Assembly (NCBI GenBank): GCA_947374865.1
Contig: CANCDR010000002.1
Coordinates: 186,001-250,000, forward strand
DNA: 64,000 bases
Reading direction: 5' to 3'
DNA from: Oxalobacteraceae bacterium
Lineage (GTDB): Bacteria; Pseudomonadota; Gammaproteobacteria; Burkholderiales; Burkholderiaceae_D
This document shows positions 26,394 to 33,967 of this stretch, piece after piece; position 1 is the first letter of the stretch; every line of letters starts with the position of its first letter. A program made the translations under genes and the position numbers. The notes under the pieces were generated by a model, which saw nothing but the letters and a program-made list of their open reading frames with translations, had not been told where the DNA came from and searched no databases.

Positions 26394-28046
26394 ATGGCCC
26401 ATCTCATTCCCGCTGGCTGGCGCGAAGTAGGCGCGACCGGCGCCGCGCTGCGTGAAATTGAAACCCTGCAGCGCCTCGCCGATCAACTCCCCGACGCTTA
26501 CAGCCTCTATCACGGCGTCCACTGGACCAATATCGAGCAAGCCTACGCGGTGTATGGCGAGATTGATTTCATCATCCTCGCGCCCGATGGCAAGCTGCTG
26601 CTGATCGAACAAAAGTCCGGCTTTTTATCTGAGACCCCCGAGGGGCTGATCAAAAAATATCAACATCAGGAACAGCACATCCACAGTCATCTGCTGCGCG
26701 CCGTGCAAGGCTTGCGATCACGCTTTGCCGGCACCGATAGCGCGCTGTCGATTGAGTATCTGCTCTACTGCCCCGACTACCTGGTAAAAAATCCACTAAC
26801 GGCAGGCATCCCCCCTGAGCGAGTAGTCGATGCCAGTCGCGCTGATGCGCTGGCTGCCGTCGTGCAGTCGCTGCTGCCGCTATCGACCCTCACGCCGCAG
26901 CATAAAAAAGTCAGCCGCTTTCTCGGCGATCTGCTCGCGCTTACCCCAGATCCATCAGCCATGATTGGCCGCGCCGATCAATTAGTTACGCGTTTATCGG
27001 GCGGCTTGGCGAGCTGGGCGCGGCAGCTCGAATTTAACCCCTTTCGGCTGCGCGTGTGCGGCACCGCCGGCAGCGGCAAAACTCAGCTCGCACTGGCCGA
27101 ATATCGCGCGGCCATTGATGCCGGCTTAAAGCCACTCTATGTCTGCTATAACCGACCGCTGGCCGATCATGTGCAAAGCCTTTTGCCCGCAGGAGGCCGG
27201 GTCGCCAGCTTTCATGCCCTGTGCGACAGCTTTGCGCGTGAACACGGCGTCACGCCAGACTACGCCCAGGCCAGCATGTGGAGCGATCTGGAAACCTTCT
27301 TTGTGCAGTCGCAGATACCGCAAAACTGGCAGTGTGATGTACTCATCGTCGACGAAGGACAAGACTTTTCTGAGTCCTGGCGCGACATTGTGCTGCGATT
27401 ATTAAAGCCTGAGGGGCGCGCTATCTGGCTGGAAGATCCGCTGCAAAATTTATATGCCAAGGCGCCAGTCAAACTGGACGGCTGGGTGAGTCTGCATTCC
27501 TACGCTAACTTTCGCAGTCCGCGGCAGATTATCGACCTGCTCACCGCACTCGAACCGCATGGTCGTCCGGTACAGGCCGCTAGTCCTTTTCTCGGCGCCG
27601 ATATCGTCGTACTGACTTATCCGCATACAGACACGTCACGCTTACAGTATCAAACCAAACACGCGATTACGCTCTGTCTGGGCGCCGGTTTTACGCGTGC
27701 CGACATGGCGCTGGTGTCCTTTCGCGGACGAGAAAATTCGGCTTTGCTGCAGCTAGATTATTTAGGTAGTCACAGCCTGCATTCCTTTACCGGCCAATAT
27801 GACTTGTTTGGTGTACCGCAATTTCGTCCTGGCGAACTATTGGCCGAATCGGTCTATCGATTCAAGGGCCAGTCGGCGCCGGCACTGATTTTTACGGAGA
27901 TTGATTTTGCCGAATTCGATGAACGCGCTTTCAAAAAGCTGTTCGTCGGGATGACCCGTGCACGACTGAAATTGGTAATGGTGATGAGCGAACGCGCGCA
28001 CCGCTGTCTGGAAGAAAAAATCGGGTCGCTGGTCAATCTTGGATAG
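26394..28046 (+). CDS. NERD-domain/UvrD-like superfamily 1 helicase
   Basis: 550 residues. The N-terminal part (to about residue 125) looks like a NERD nuclease-related domain: GEIDFIILAPDGKLLLIEQKSG contains the Asp and the ExK of the PD-(D/E)xK pattern. A UvrD/Rep-like SF1 helicase follows, with Walker A GTAGSGKT near residue 224, DEGQD (Walker B/motif II) near 319 and motif VI as FVGMTRARLKL near 525. The helicase is short, lacking the large 1B/2B insertions of full UvrD. Such fusions occur in repair and in some phage-defence contexts; neither is proven here. It is transcribed alone, divergent from the thiolase gene. Confidence 0.82.
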   Translation: MAHLIPAGWREVGATGAALREIETLQRLADQLPDAYSLYHGVHWTNIEQAYAVYGEIDFIILAPDGKLLLIEQKSGFLSETPEGLIKKYQHQEQHIHSHLLRAVQGLRSRFAGTDSALSIEYLLYCPDYLVKNPLTAGIPPERVVDASRADALAAVVQSLLPLSTLTPQHKKVSRFLGDLLALTPDPSAMIGRADQLVTRLSGGLASWARQLEFNPFRLRVCGTAGSGKTQLALAEYRAAIDAGLKPLYVCYNRPLADHVQSLLPAGGRVASFHALCDSFAREHGVTPDYAQASMWSDLETFFVQSQIPQNWQCDVLIVDEGQDFSESWRDIVLRLLKPEGRAIWLEDPLQNLYAKAPVKLDGWVSLHSYANFRSPRQIIDLLTALEPHGRPVQAASPFLGADIVVLTYPHTDTSRLQYQTKHAITLCLGAGFTRADMALVSFRGRENSALLQLDYLGSHSLHSFTGQYDLFGVPQFRPGELLAESVYRFKGQSAPALIFTEIDFAEFDERAFKKLFVGMTRARLKLVMVMSERAHRCLEEKIGSLVNLG

Positions 28047-28086
28047 AAGTTTGCGAGGGTAATATGCCCTCCGCGTTGAGGGCGGT

Positions 28087-28146
28087 GCATACCGGGGCGC
28101 ATACCGGTGCGCACAACAAGACGCACAACGAGGCGCAAACCGGTGC
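28087..28146. repeat. Five imperfect 12-bp tandem repeats
   Basis: Units of the form GCATACCGGTGC or GCACAACGAGGC follow one another five times without spacing (starts at 28087, 28099, 28111, 28123 and 28135). They occupy most of the gap between the helicase stop codon and the convergent 44-residue gene. Just upstream (28053-28082) are overlapping GAGGG/CCCTC arms that could form a weak bidirectional stop signal. Confidence 0.7.
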
Positions 28147-28187
28147 CCGATCAGCCATGGCGGCTGAAGCGGGCAAAGAAGAAACGA

Positions 28188-28322
28188 TTACTTCGTCATG
28201 ACAAAGATGATCAGAGCAATCCCGAGCATCATCGTCAGCACTGTTGCCGTTTTGACCAAACCAAGATTAAAAACACTGGCGCGACGGCCCAGAGGTATTC
28301 TGTTGTAAAGGGATCCACCCAT
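28188..28322 (-). CDS. 44-residue single-span membrane protein, unrecognised
   Basis: A small gene with an excellent ribosome binding site (AAGGAG, six bases before the ATG at 28322). The product begins MGGSLYNRIPLGRRAS and continues into one hydrophobic helix (about residues 19-42) ending in VMTK, so it is probably a positive-inside, single-span inner-membrane microprotein. Upstream there is a perfect -10 (TATAAT) and a CRP/FNR-type palindrome centred about 40 bases before the predicted transcription start, the class II activator position. It is divergent from the copper ATPase gene. Small subunits of terminal oxidases and transporters have this look, but I do not recognise the family and assign no function. 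Confidence 0.78.
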   Translation of the reverse strand: MGGSLYNRIPLGRRASVFNLGLVKTATVLTMMLGIALIIFVMTK

Positions 28323-28361
28323 GATGTTCTCCTTGAACAATAAATTTCGTTTTGGTAATTA

Positions 28362-28367
28362 ATTATA
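28362..28367 (-). promoter_or_regulatory. -10 element of the 44-residue gene
   Basis: Minus-strand TATAAT, a perfect sigma-70 -10 hexamer, 40 bases upstream of the start codon. No good -35 hexamer precedes it; the CRP/FNR-like palindrome occupies that place, as expected for an activator-dependent class II promoter. Confidence 0.7.
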
Positions 28368-28387
28368 AGACGTGTAAGTGACAATAA

Positions 28388-28403
28388 TGTGATGATCATC
28401 ACA
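28388..28403. promoter_or_regulatory. Perfect CRP/FNR-type palindrome
   Basis: TGTGATGATCATCACA is a perfect 16-bp palindrome. It fits the CRP consensus TGTGA-N6-TCACA exactly, with matching A/T flanks, and also contains the FNR core TGAT-N4-ATCA. It lies 66 bases from the 44-residue gene (minus) and 157 bases from the copper ATPase gene (plus). The spacing to the minus-strand -10 suggests it serves the small gene. Confidence 0.78.
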
Positions 28404-28560
28404 TTTACTTATTTGCATGAATAACTGTTCCAAAAATACGACAATTTATACTTTTCATATTTTCCGCTTTACTGGTTTTCTCACTTGTTATCGGGCTGAT
28501 TGGCACTAACTATAGCGTTAGGGAAAAGCTTTCCATTCACACTTCAACACAAAGATCAGC

Positions 28561-30786
28561 ATGCAATTCACTTCTAAGTCTCAACATTCTCCGAAGTTGG
28601 CTTATAGCTTGTCCTTCGATATCGAAGGAATGAGTTGTGCCTCATGTGTGGGCCGGGTAGAAAAGGCCCTGCGCGGCATCGACGGCGTGCTCGAGGTTGA
28701 GGTGAATCTGGCGACGGAAAAAGCCGAGGTGCAATTAGTGCGCGAGGTGGCTGTCAGCACGCTGCTTAATAGCCTCGCCAAGGCCGGTTATACAGCCCAT
28801 CTACACGCTGAGAATGCACCCGTGCAAAACACGGATGCGTCACAAAGGCAGGACGCCATGGCGGTCGTGGCCGCAGCGGCGCTGTCTCTGCCGTTGCTGC
28901 TGCCGATGCTGCTTGAACCCTTCGGCGTACATTGGATGCTGCCGGGCGTATGGCAGTTTGCTTTGGCGACCCCGGTGCAATGTTGGCTCGGCGCGCGCTT
29001 CTATGTGGCGGGCTGGAAGGCCATCAGGGCCGGTGCGGGCAACATGGATTTGTTGGTAGCGCTGGGGACGAGTGCGGCCTATGGTCTAAGTGTTTATCTG
29101 CTGATTCAGGCGCTGACGGCGCAGCATGCGCACAGCATGCCGCACTACTATTTTGAAGCCTCCGCCGTCGTCATCACTTTAGTCAGGTTGGGTAAATGGC
29201 TCGAGTCGCGCGCCAAGCGGCAGACCGCCGCCGCCATCCAGGCCCTGCAAAAATTACGTCCCGAGTCGGCCCTGGTGCGCCGCGATGGGGTCGACATGGT
29301 CGTGGCCATTGAGCAGGTGGGCGTCGGTGATCTGGTCGTCATGCGTCCCGGCGAGCGGATCGCAGTCGACGGCATCATCCTCGAAGGCAGCAGCCATGTC
29401 GATGAATCGCTGATCACCGGCGAGAGTTTGGCGGTGGCCCGCAGCATCGGTGAGCATGTCACCGGTGGCGCCATCAATGCGGAAGGATTACTGGTGCTGC
29501 GCACCACCGCCATCGGCGCAGAAACGACCTTGTCGCGCATCATTCGGCTGGTTGATCATGCGCAGTCGGCCAAGGCGCCGATCCAGCATCTGGTGGATAA
29601 GGTCAGCGCCATTTTTGTACCGGTCGTTTTGTTGATCGCGCTGGTGACTTTGGCCGGATGGTGGTTCGTCAGTGGCGATCTGGAACTCGCGATCATCAAT
29701 GCCGTCGCGGTGCTCGTCATCGCCTGCCCCTGTGCATTGGGTCTGGCGACGCCGGCAGCGATCATGGTCGGTACCGGCGTCGCAGCGCAGTATGGCATCC
29801 TCATCAAAGATGCACAGGCACTTGAAATTGCCCATAGCGTGGGCACGGTCGTATTCGACAAAACCGGCACCCTCACCGTCGGCAAACCCAGCATCGTTGA
29901 CCTGTTCACCGTAGCCGGATCTCGCGCGGATTTACTCCAATTAGCGGCCACACTGCAAAACGGCAGTCAGCATCCTTTAGCCCGCGCCGTGATGGAAGCG
30001 GCGGGAGCAGCATCGATCACGCCCTTGTCTGCCACGCATATCACCGCCCTGCCCGGACGCGGCCTTGCTGGGCGAATCAATGGTGTCGACTATCGTCTGG
30101 GGAGTACGCGCTTGATGGAGGAGCTCGGCGTCGATCTGCATGACTTGCAGCCGCGCGCGAGTGCCATGGAGAATGAAGGGAAATCGATCGCGTGGCTGGC
30201 CGCCGTCGAACCAAATCAGTTATTGGGTCTATTCGCCTTTGGTGATCAAATCAAGCCAGACGCAGCCCTCGCCGTGCAGCGTCTGCAGGCGCTGGGTATT
30301 CAAACGGTGCTGCTGAGCGGCGATAATCAGGGCAGCGCCGATGCGGTCGGTCATGCGCTCGGTATCGATCGCATCATCGCCCAAGTGCTACCGGCCGATA
30401 AGGTCGATAAAATCAACGCCTTAAAACAGGCCGGCCAGCGGGTCGCCATGGTCGGTGACGGGATCAATGATGCGCCAGCATTGGCTGCGGCAGATGTCGG
30501 TATCGCGATGTCGACCGGCACCGATGTCGCCATGCAGGCAGCCGGGATTACCCTCATGCGCGGCAATCCGGCTCTGGTGGCAGATGCAATCGATATCTCA
30601 CGTCGTACGTATCACAAGATTCGACAAAACCTGTTCTGGGCTTTTGTCTATAACCTGGTATGTATTCCACTCGCGGCTTTGGGCATGCTTAATCCGATGG
30701 TAGCTGGCGCGGCCATGGCATTGAGTTCGGTGAGCGTGATTAGTAATGCGCTGCTTTTAAGGCGTTGGAAACCAGCGGGGAGATGA
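28561..30786 (+). CDS. copA: Copper-exporting P1B-type ATPase
   Basis: A 741-residue Cu(I) export ATPase. A single N-terminal heavy-metal domain has GMSCASC (residues 23-29). The membrane ion-binding motif CPC is at 389-391, the phosphorylation site DKTGT at 433-437, the nucleotide-binding HP motif in SQHPLA and the hinge GDGIND at 632-637. The last helices carry YN and MALSS, the Cu(I)-specific signature. The length is slightly short because there is only one metal-binding domain. The ATG at 28561 is preceded by a weak ribosome binding site (AAAGATCAGC). No CueR-type regulator or chaperone gene is adjacent. The 160-base leader contains the CRP/FNR palindrome, which could act on both divergent genes. 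Confidence 0.95.
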   Translation: MQFTSKSQHSPKLAYSLSFDIEGMSCASCVGRVEKALRGIDGVLEVEVNLATEKAEVQLVREVAVSTLLNSLAKAGYTAHLHAENAPVQNTDASQRQDAMAVVAAAALSLPLLLPMLLEPFGVHWMLPGVWQFALATPVQCWLGARFYVAGWKAIRAGAGNMDLLVALGTSAAYGLSVYLLIQALTAQHAHSMPHYYFEASAVVITLVRLGKWLESRAKRQTAAAIQALQKLRPESALVRRDGVDMVVAIEQVGVGDLVVMRPGERIAVDGIILEGSSHVDESLITGESLAVARSIGEHVTGGAINAEGLLVLRTTAIGAETTLSRIIRLVDHAQSAKAPIQHLVDKVSAIFVPVVLLIALVTLAGWWFVSGDLELAIINAVAVLVIACPCALGLATPAAIMVGTGVAAQYGILIKDAQALEIAHSVGTVVFDKTGTLTVGKPSIVDLFTVAGSRADLLQLAATLQNGSQHPLARAVMEAAGAASITPLSATHITALPGRGLAGRINGVDYRLGSTRLMEELGVDLHDLQPRASAMENEGKSIAWLAAVEPNQLLGLFAFGDQIKPDAALAVQRLQALGIQTVLLSGDNQGSADAVGHALGIDRIIAQVLPADKVDKINALKQAGQRVAMVGDGINDAPALAAADVGIAMSTGTDVAMQAAGITLMRGNPALVADAIDISRRTYHKIRQNLFWAFVYNLVCIPLAALGMLNPMVAGAAMALSSVSVISNALLLRRWKPAGR

Positions 30787-30794
30787 TGCGGGCA

Positions 30795-30832
30795 ATGTCA
30801 ACGTGGCTTAGGTATGTCAACTTTGCTTAGGT
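30795..30832. repeat. Tandem 19-bp duplication after copA
   Basis: Two adjacent 19-bp units, ATGTCAACGTGGCTTAGGT and ATGTCAACTTTGCTTAGGT, differ at two positions. Similar strings (CACTTGACTTAGCT near 32852-32860 and ATGTACTTTGCTTAGGG near 54951-54966) appear in two other intergenic gaps. Confidence 0.6.
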
Positions 30833-30846
30833 GATGGGCGCGGAAT

Positions 30847-31098
30847 TTAACTATTTTTCGATTGAAAGCGCAGCATGATTTCACTATCCATGCTGCCCAA
30901 CAAAGCCAGCGAACGCTCGGCGAGATCACAAATCGACCAAAGGTAATTGCTCTTGATTTCGTCGTTATGGCTCATGAAATTATCCAGACCTTCGCCACAA
31001 ATCATATTGGTCTGTGCGTGCAGATGACTTATTAATTTAATCAGTTCATCACGCGTTTTTTGGTCGCTGGCGATGCCATCTTCGTCACTTGTGTCCAT
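30847..31098 (-). CDS. Small acidic hypothetical protein
   Basis: 83 residues. The ATG at 31098 has an excellent AAGGAG site seven bases upstream, which makes the gene credible. The product is acidic and mainly helical, with no signal peptide or membrane segment; two Cys residues lie mid-protein (NMICGEG, SICDLAE). I do not recognise it. The central part resembles the helical stretch of small proteins of the DUF3077 kind only in general composition, so no function is proposed. It faces copA convergently. Confidence 0.65.
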   Translation of the reverse strand: MDTSDEDGIASDQKTRDELIKLISHLHAQTNMICGEGLDNFMSHNDEIKSNYLWSICDLAERSLALLGSMDSEIMLRFQSKNS

Positions 31099-31261
31099 GG
31101 AATGGCTCCTTCAGGCCGTCTGATGATTTCAGGCTAGGTAAAAACTACTTTTCAACAAACATCCGTCGAATAATGCGAAGTGGTGACTGCATACAAAAAA
31201 TTCATCGTAACTCTAAATTAATATCAACGCCAAACTATTTGTAGAAGAAGGTCTCCATTAG

Positions 31262-31315
31262 TCGTAGGGGTGACGGATGATGTGCGACGTGGGCTCCGTC
31301 GTTGGTGCCCACGCG
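31262..31315. repeat. REP-like inverted repeat unit
   Basis: CGTGGGC (31288-31294) and GCCCACG (31307-31313) are inverted arms preceded by GTAGGGGTGACGG. The wording resembles the larger GTGGGCAC...GTGCCCAC element at 33259-33361. It lies 3' of the old yellow enzyme gene and might also serve as a weak terminator, although no T-tract follows. Confidence 0.5.
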
Positions 31316-31339
31316 CTAGATGCGATGCGAGAAGCCCAG

Positions 31340-32413
31340 TTATCCCAAGAACGGATAATCTGTATAGCCCTTCGCATCGGCCGTATAAAAAGTACGCATA
31401 TCAGGCTCAATCAAAGCCGCATGTGTCCGCAGCCGTGCAACCAGATCCGGATTCGACAGGAAAGGACGACCAAAGGCGATCAAGTCCGCCTGATTTTCCA
31501 CCAGCGCCTGCTCGGCCGTGGCGCCATCAAACCCGCCCGCCAAAATAAACGGTCCCTTGAAAGCACTACGCAACGCCGCTTTTACCTTGGCTGGCACAGC
31601 CGGCGCACCCATGGCCGAATGATCCAGCAGATGCACGTACAGTAAGCCCAGCGCAGAAAGCTGCTCCACCAACGCCTGGTACTGCGCATCGACATCCGCA
31701 AACTCACCCGTGCCATTGAACACGCCATACGGCGAGAGTCGAATACCGATCCGCTCAGCGCCGATCGCCTTCACAGCAGCGGCCACGACTTCCAACACAA
31801 AACGATTACGTGCCGCCGCGCTACCACCATAGCCATCGGTACGCGTATTCACATGCGGATTTAAAAATTGCTCAAGCAAATAACCATTCGCCGCATGCAA
31901 TTCAATTCCGTCAAAGCCTGCTTCGATCGCCAGCGTGGCAGCGTGCGCAAATTCTTCGACGGCGGTGGCGATATCCTTTTCGGTCATCGCGCGCGGCGGG
32001 CTGTGTGGCTGCATGCCCTGTGCATCGGTCCACATCTCCCCGGGCAGGGTCACGTCCGTTGGTGAAATGGTCTCGGCGCCAGCCGGCAAATTAGCCACAT
32101 GCGTTACCCGTCCGGTGTGCATGAGCTGCACGACGATCTTGCCGCCTTTGGCGTGCACCGCATCGGTTACCAAACGCCAGCCCTGTACCTGCGCTGCGTT
32201 AAAAAGACCAGGAATGCGCGCATAGCCAAGCCCATTAGGTGAAGGCGATACACCCTCGGTAATGATCAGGCCAGCCGAAGCGCGCTGTGCGTAATATTCC
32301 GCCATCAAGGCATTCGGCGTATTAGCCTCGACTGCGCGGCTACGCGTCATTGGCGCCATCACGACACGATTAGCGAGCGTGATGCTGCGGATGGTAATTG
32401 GGTCAAATAACAT
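31340..32413 (-). CDS. Old yellow enzyme, NADH:flavin oxidoreductase
   Basis: 357 residues of the NemA/OYE family, FMN-dependent NAD(P)H reductases of alkenes, quinones and nitro-esters. The TIM barrel begins FDPITIRSITLANRVVMAPMTRSRA. HAANGYLLEQFLNPHVNTRTD near residue 180 is the family signature, with the substrate-binding HxxN pair, and LAGGFDGATAEQAL lies near 300 in the FMN phosphate region. The frame is open to 32506, but the ATG at 32413 has a GAAAGG site and matches the usual N-terminus. A long, repeat-bearing upstream region precedes it, and no TetR/LysR regulator is adjacent. Confidence 0.92.
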   Translation of the reverse strand: MLFDPITIRSITLANRVVMAPMTRSRAVEANTPNALMAEYYAQRASAGLIITEGVSPSPNGLGYARIPGLFNAAQVQGWRLVTDAVHAKGGKIVVQLMHTGRVTHVANLPAGAETISPTDVTLPGEMWTDAQGMQPHSPPRAMTEKDIATAVEEFAHAATLAIEAGFDGIELHAANGYLLEQFLNPHVNTRTDGYGGSAAARNRFVLEVVAAAVKAIGAERIGIRLSPYGVFNGTGEFADVDAQYQALVEQLSALGLLYVHLLDHSAMGAPAVPAKVKAALRSAFKGPFILAGGFDGATAEQALVENQADLIAFGRPFLSNPDLVARLRTHAALIEPDMRTFYTADAKGYTDYPFLG

Positions 32414-32460
32414 GAACAACCTTTCAGTAAAGAGAACGCAAAATAGTAAAAAATCGCCCA

Positions 32461-32526
32461 AAAATACATCAGGCAGGGGGGATCGCTGTGGCCTAAAATA
32501 CATCATGCTGGCGGCGTCGCTGTGGC
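32461..32526. repeat. Imperfect tandem repeat of 32 bp upstream of the old yellow enzyme gene
   Basis: Two 32-bp units, at 32461-32492 and 32495-32526, share AAAATACATCA at the start and TCGCTGTGGC at the end; the middle differs at several positions. They lie 50-110 bases upstream of the start codon, where paired operators could sit. Confidence 0.6.
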
Positions 32527-32865
32527 GCCGGCTAGAAATGAGACCTGTGATGTGTCAGGCAGGGTCAAGGGCCCATTGTCAACGATGACGGGCGCCGCCC
32601 TCAGACCGCGCGCAAAGCACACAGAGGAAAAGACTTGATCAGGATCGCCAGATGGCAGATGTTAGCAGAAATGGAAATTTTTCTTGCGGTGTTAGCAGAT
32701 GCGTGAGGTTCATCAAGTCAGATCTTCGTTCAAATTCGCCCAGCGGTAGGTGGGCGCGGCATTTTTTTTACTCATGCCGTGAATATTGAATCGAAGCTTA
32801 TGGTTTCGTCTCGACTGCGTCAAAAACTAGGATGCAAAGGGGTGTCCACTTGACTTAGCTAATCA
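32527..32865. other. Gap without a supported gene at the left edge of the accessory island
   Basis: About 340 bases. It holds two GTTAGCAGA repeats (32655-32700 region), a REP-like fragment TAGGTGGGCGCGGC (32747-32760) followed by a T-run, and no open frame with a credible start. It appears to be decayed DNA upstream of the higB remnant. Confidence 0.5.
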
Positions 32866-32898
32866 GCGCACGATGTTGAAATTGCGGACTATCATTGA
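32866..32898 (+). pseudogene. Remnant of the 3' end of a HigB toxin gene
   Basis: The last codons before higA read AHDVEIADYH-stop, matching the usual C-terminus of HigB/RelE toxins (DVEIVDYH). An in-frame TAA lies two codons further upstream and no earlier HigB sequence is recognisable, so only about ten codons survive. The antitoxin follows 12 bases later, as in complete higBA loci. Confidence 0.7.
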
Positions 32899-32910
32899 AA
32901 GAAATTTAAA

Positions 32911-33219
32911 ATGGCAAAGTTACTTGACGAAATACATCCTGGCGAAATACTTCTTGAAGAGTTTATGAAGCCGCTCGGGATCACGGCGCAGAAATTAGCG
33001 GCGGACATTGACGTATCGCCCAGCCGAATTAGCGACATCGTGAATGCTAATCGTCCAATCAGTGCTGACACAGCATTACGCTTAGCGATCTTCTTCGGTA
33101 TGAATGCGCGATACTGGCTGAATCTGCAAAGTGAATACGACGTACGCATCGCCACGCGCACCCTGACCGAAAAAATCACGCCGCGCATTCTTGTTTTTCA
33201 ATATCCGAGGGCGGCATAA
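32911..33219 (+). CDS. higA: HigA-family antitoxin, orphan
   Basis: 102 residues of the HigA/VapI family, with a helix-turn-helix in the middle (LAADIDVSPSRISDIVNANRPISADTALRLAIFF, about residues 29-62) and the usual N-terminal IHPGEILLEEFMKPLGI. In complete systems it binds HigB toxin and represses the operon. Here HigB is reduced to a C-terminal scrap just upstream, so the protein is an orphan antitoxin. It might still repress its own promoter or neutralise a HigB encoded elsewhere. The ribosome binding site (GAAAG) is moderate. Confidence 0.92.
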   Translation: MAKLLDEIHPGEILLEEFMKPLGITAQKLAADIDVSPSRISDIVNANRPISADTALRLAIFFGMNARYWLNLQSEYDVRIATRTLTEKITPRILVFQYPRAA

Positions 33220-33258
33220 ATTTGATGAGGATTATTCACTGCGTTGAATTCTAAATCA

Positions 33259-33361
33259 TAGGGTGGGCACGGCATTTTGTGCCCACGTGTTGGGTACAAA
33301 ATTAAGGTTTAATTGTGTATTTTCATAAAAAATGTGGGCACAAAGTCCGTGCCCATCCTAC
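33259..33361. repeat. REP/MITE-like element with long terminal inverted repeats
   Basis: The left end (33259-33286) reads TAGGGTGGGCACGG...TGTGCCCAC and the right end (33334-33361) is its near-perfect reverse complement, so the 103-bp element can fold into a long hairpin. Each end is itself a small palindrome (GTGGGCAC/GTGCCCAC). The AT-rich centre codes for nothing. Related fragments occur at 31262-31315 and 32747-32770. It sits exactly between higA and the toxin-immunity unit. Confidence 0.8.
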
Positions 33362-33379
33362 TTGGCTGTATTTTCCTCA

Positions 33380-33967
33380 TCACAATAACGGCAGTTCCTC
33401 TAACTTCTCCCTAATTAATGGATTAATTTTACTATCCACAATAACTGAGAAATCATCTGTTCCATTGTGTAGGCCATGCGATGCAACAAACCGATCACTG
33501 TTGCTAAATTGAAAGCACAAACCTAGCTCACTTGGCAACTCCGCTTCGAGCGCGCTCATTTCCTTACTCTTCAAAATGGAAAAACTAGAAAGAGTGCGAT
33601 TACAAAACTTGTTCCAAATAGGCCCCGAATAAACTTCATCAGAGGCTTTAATTGGAAATAACTCAGTATCTTCATTAAGCGTCTGTGTGGTGTCAGCTTG
33701 ACCAATAGCCCGATCCAGCCAAACAATCACGCTATTGATACCCGCATCGCTAGCAACACCCAATATGCTACCGTCTTCAAATATTACGGCCAAGGGTCCC
33801 GCAGTGAGTGAAAACGATTCCCCCCTGGATATGCCGCATTCGGCTGGGACGTCTTCTTTTTTCCACCAGCTATATCGCACTAAGTTTGCCACCTTTTTTC
33901 CAACAAACTGGCTTAGCAAATCCTTTGATAAAGAAGGATTCATTAACTGCTTTGTATTCAATTCCAT
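33380..33967 (-). CDS. Candidate immunity protein of the giant RHS toxin
   Basis: 195 residues with no signal peptide or membrane segment, so cytoplasmic. Its ATG shares the last A of the toxin stop codon (TAATG), the tightest possible translational coupling, as expected of a cognate immunity gene. The sequence is mixed alpha/beta with two Cys and the segments VRYSWWKKED and SVIVWLDRAIGQ. I recognise no immunity family. Base composition is AT-richer than the toxin core and similar to the toxin tip, consistent with the two travelling together. The immunity role is inferred from position and composition only. Confidence 0.75.
   Translation of the reverse strand: MELNTKQLMNPSLSKDLLSQFVGKKVANLVRYSWWKKEDVPAECGISRGESFSLTAGPLAVIFEDGSILGVASDAGINSVIVWLDRAIGQADTTQTLNEDTELFPIKASDEVYSGPIWNKFCNRTLSSFSILKSKEMSALEAELPSELGLCFQFSNSDRFVASHGLHNGTDDFSVIVDSKINPLIREKLEELPLL

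Noticed and set aside
28053..28082. Intrinsic terminator of the helicase gene
   Set aside because: Short GAGGG/CCCTC arms exist but compete with each other and no T-tract follows on either strand.
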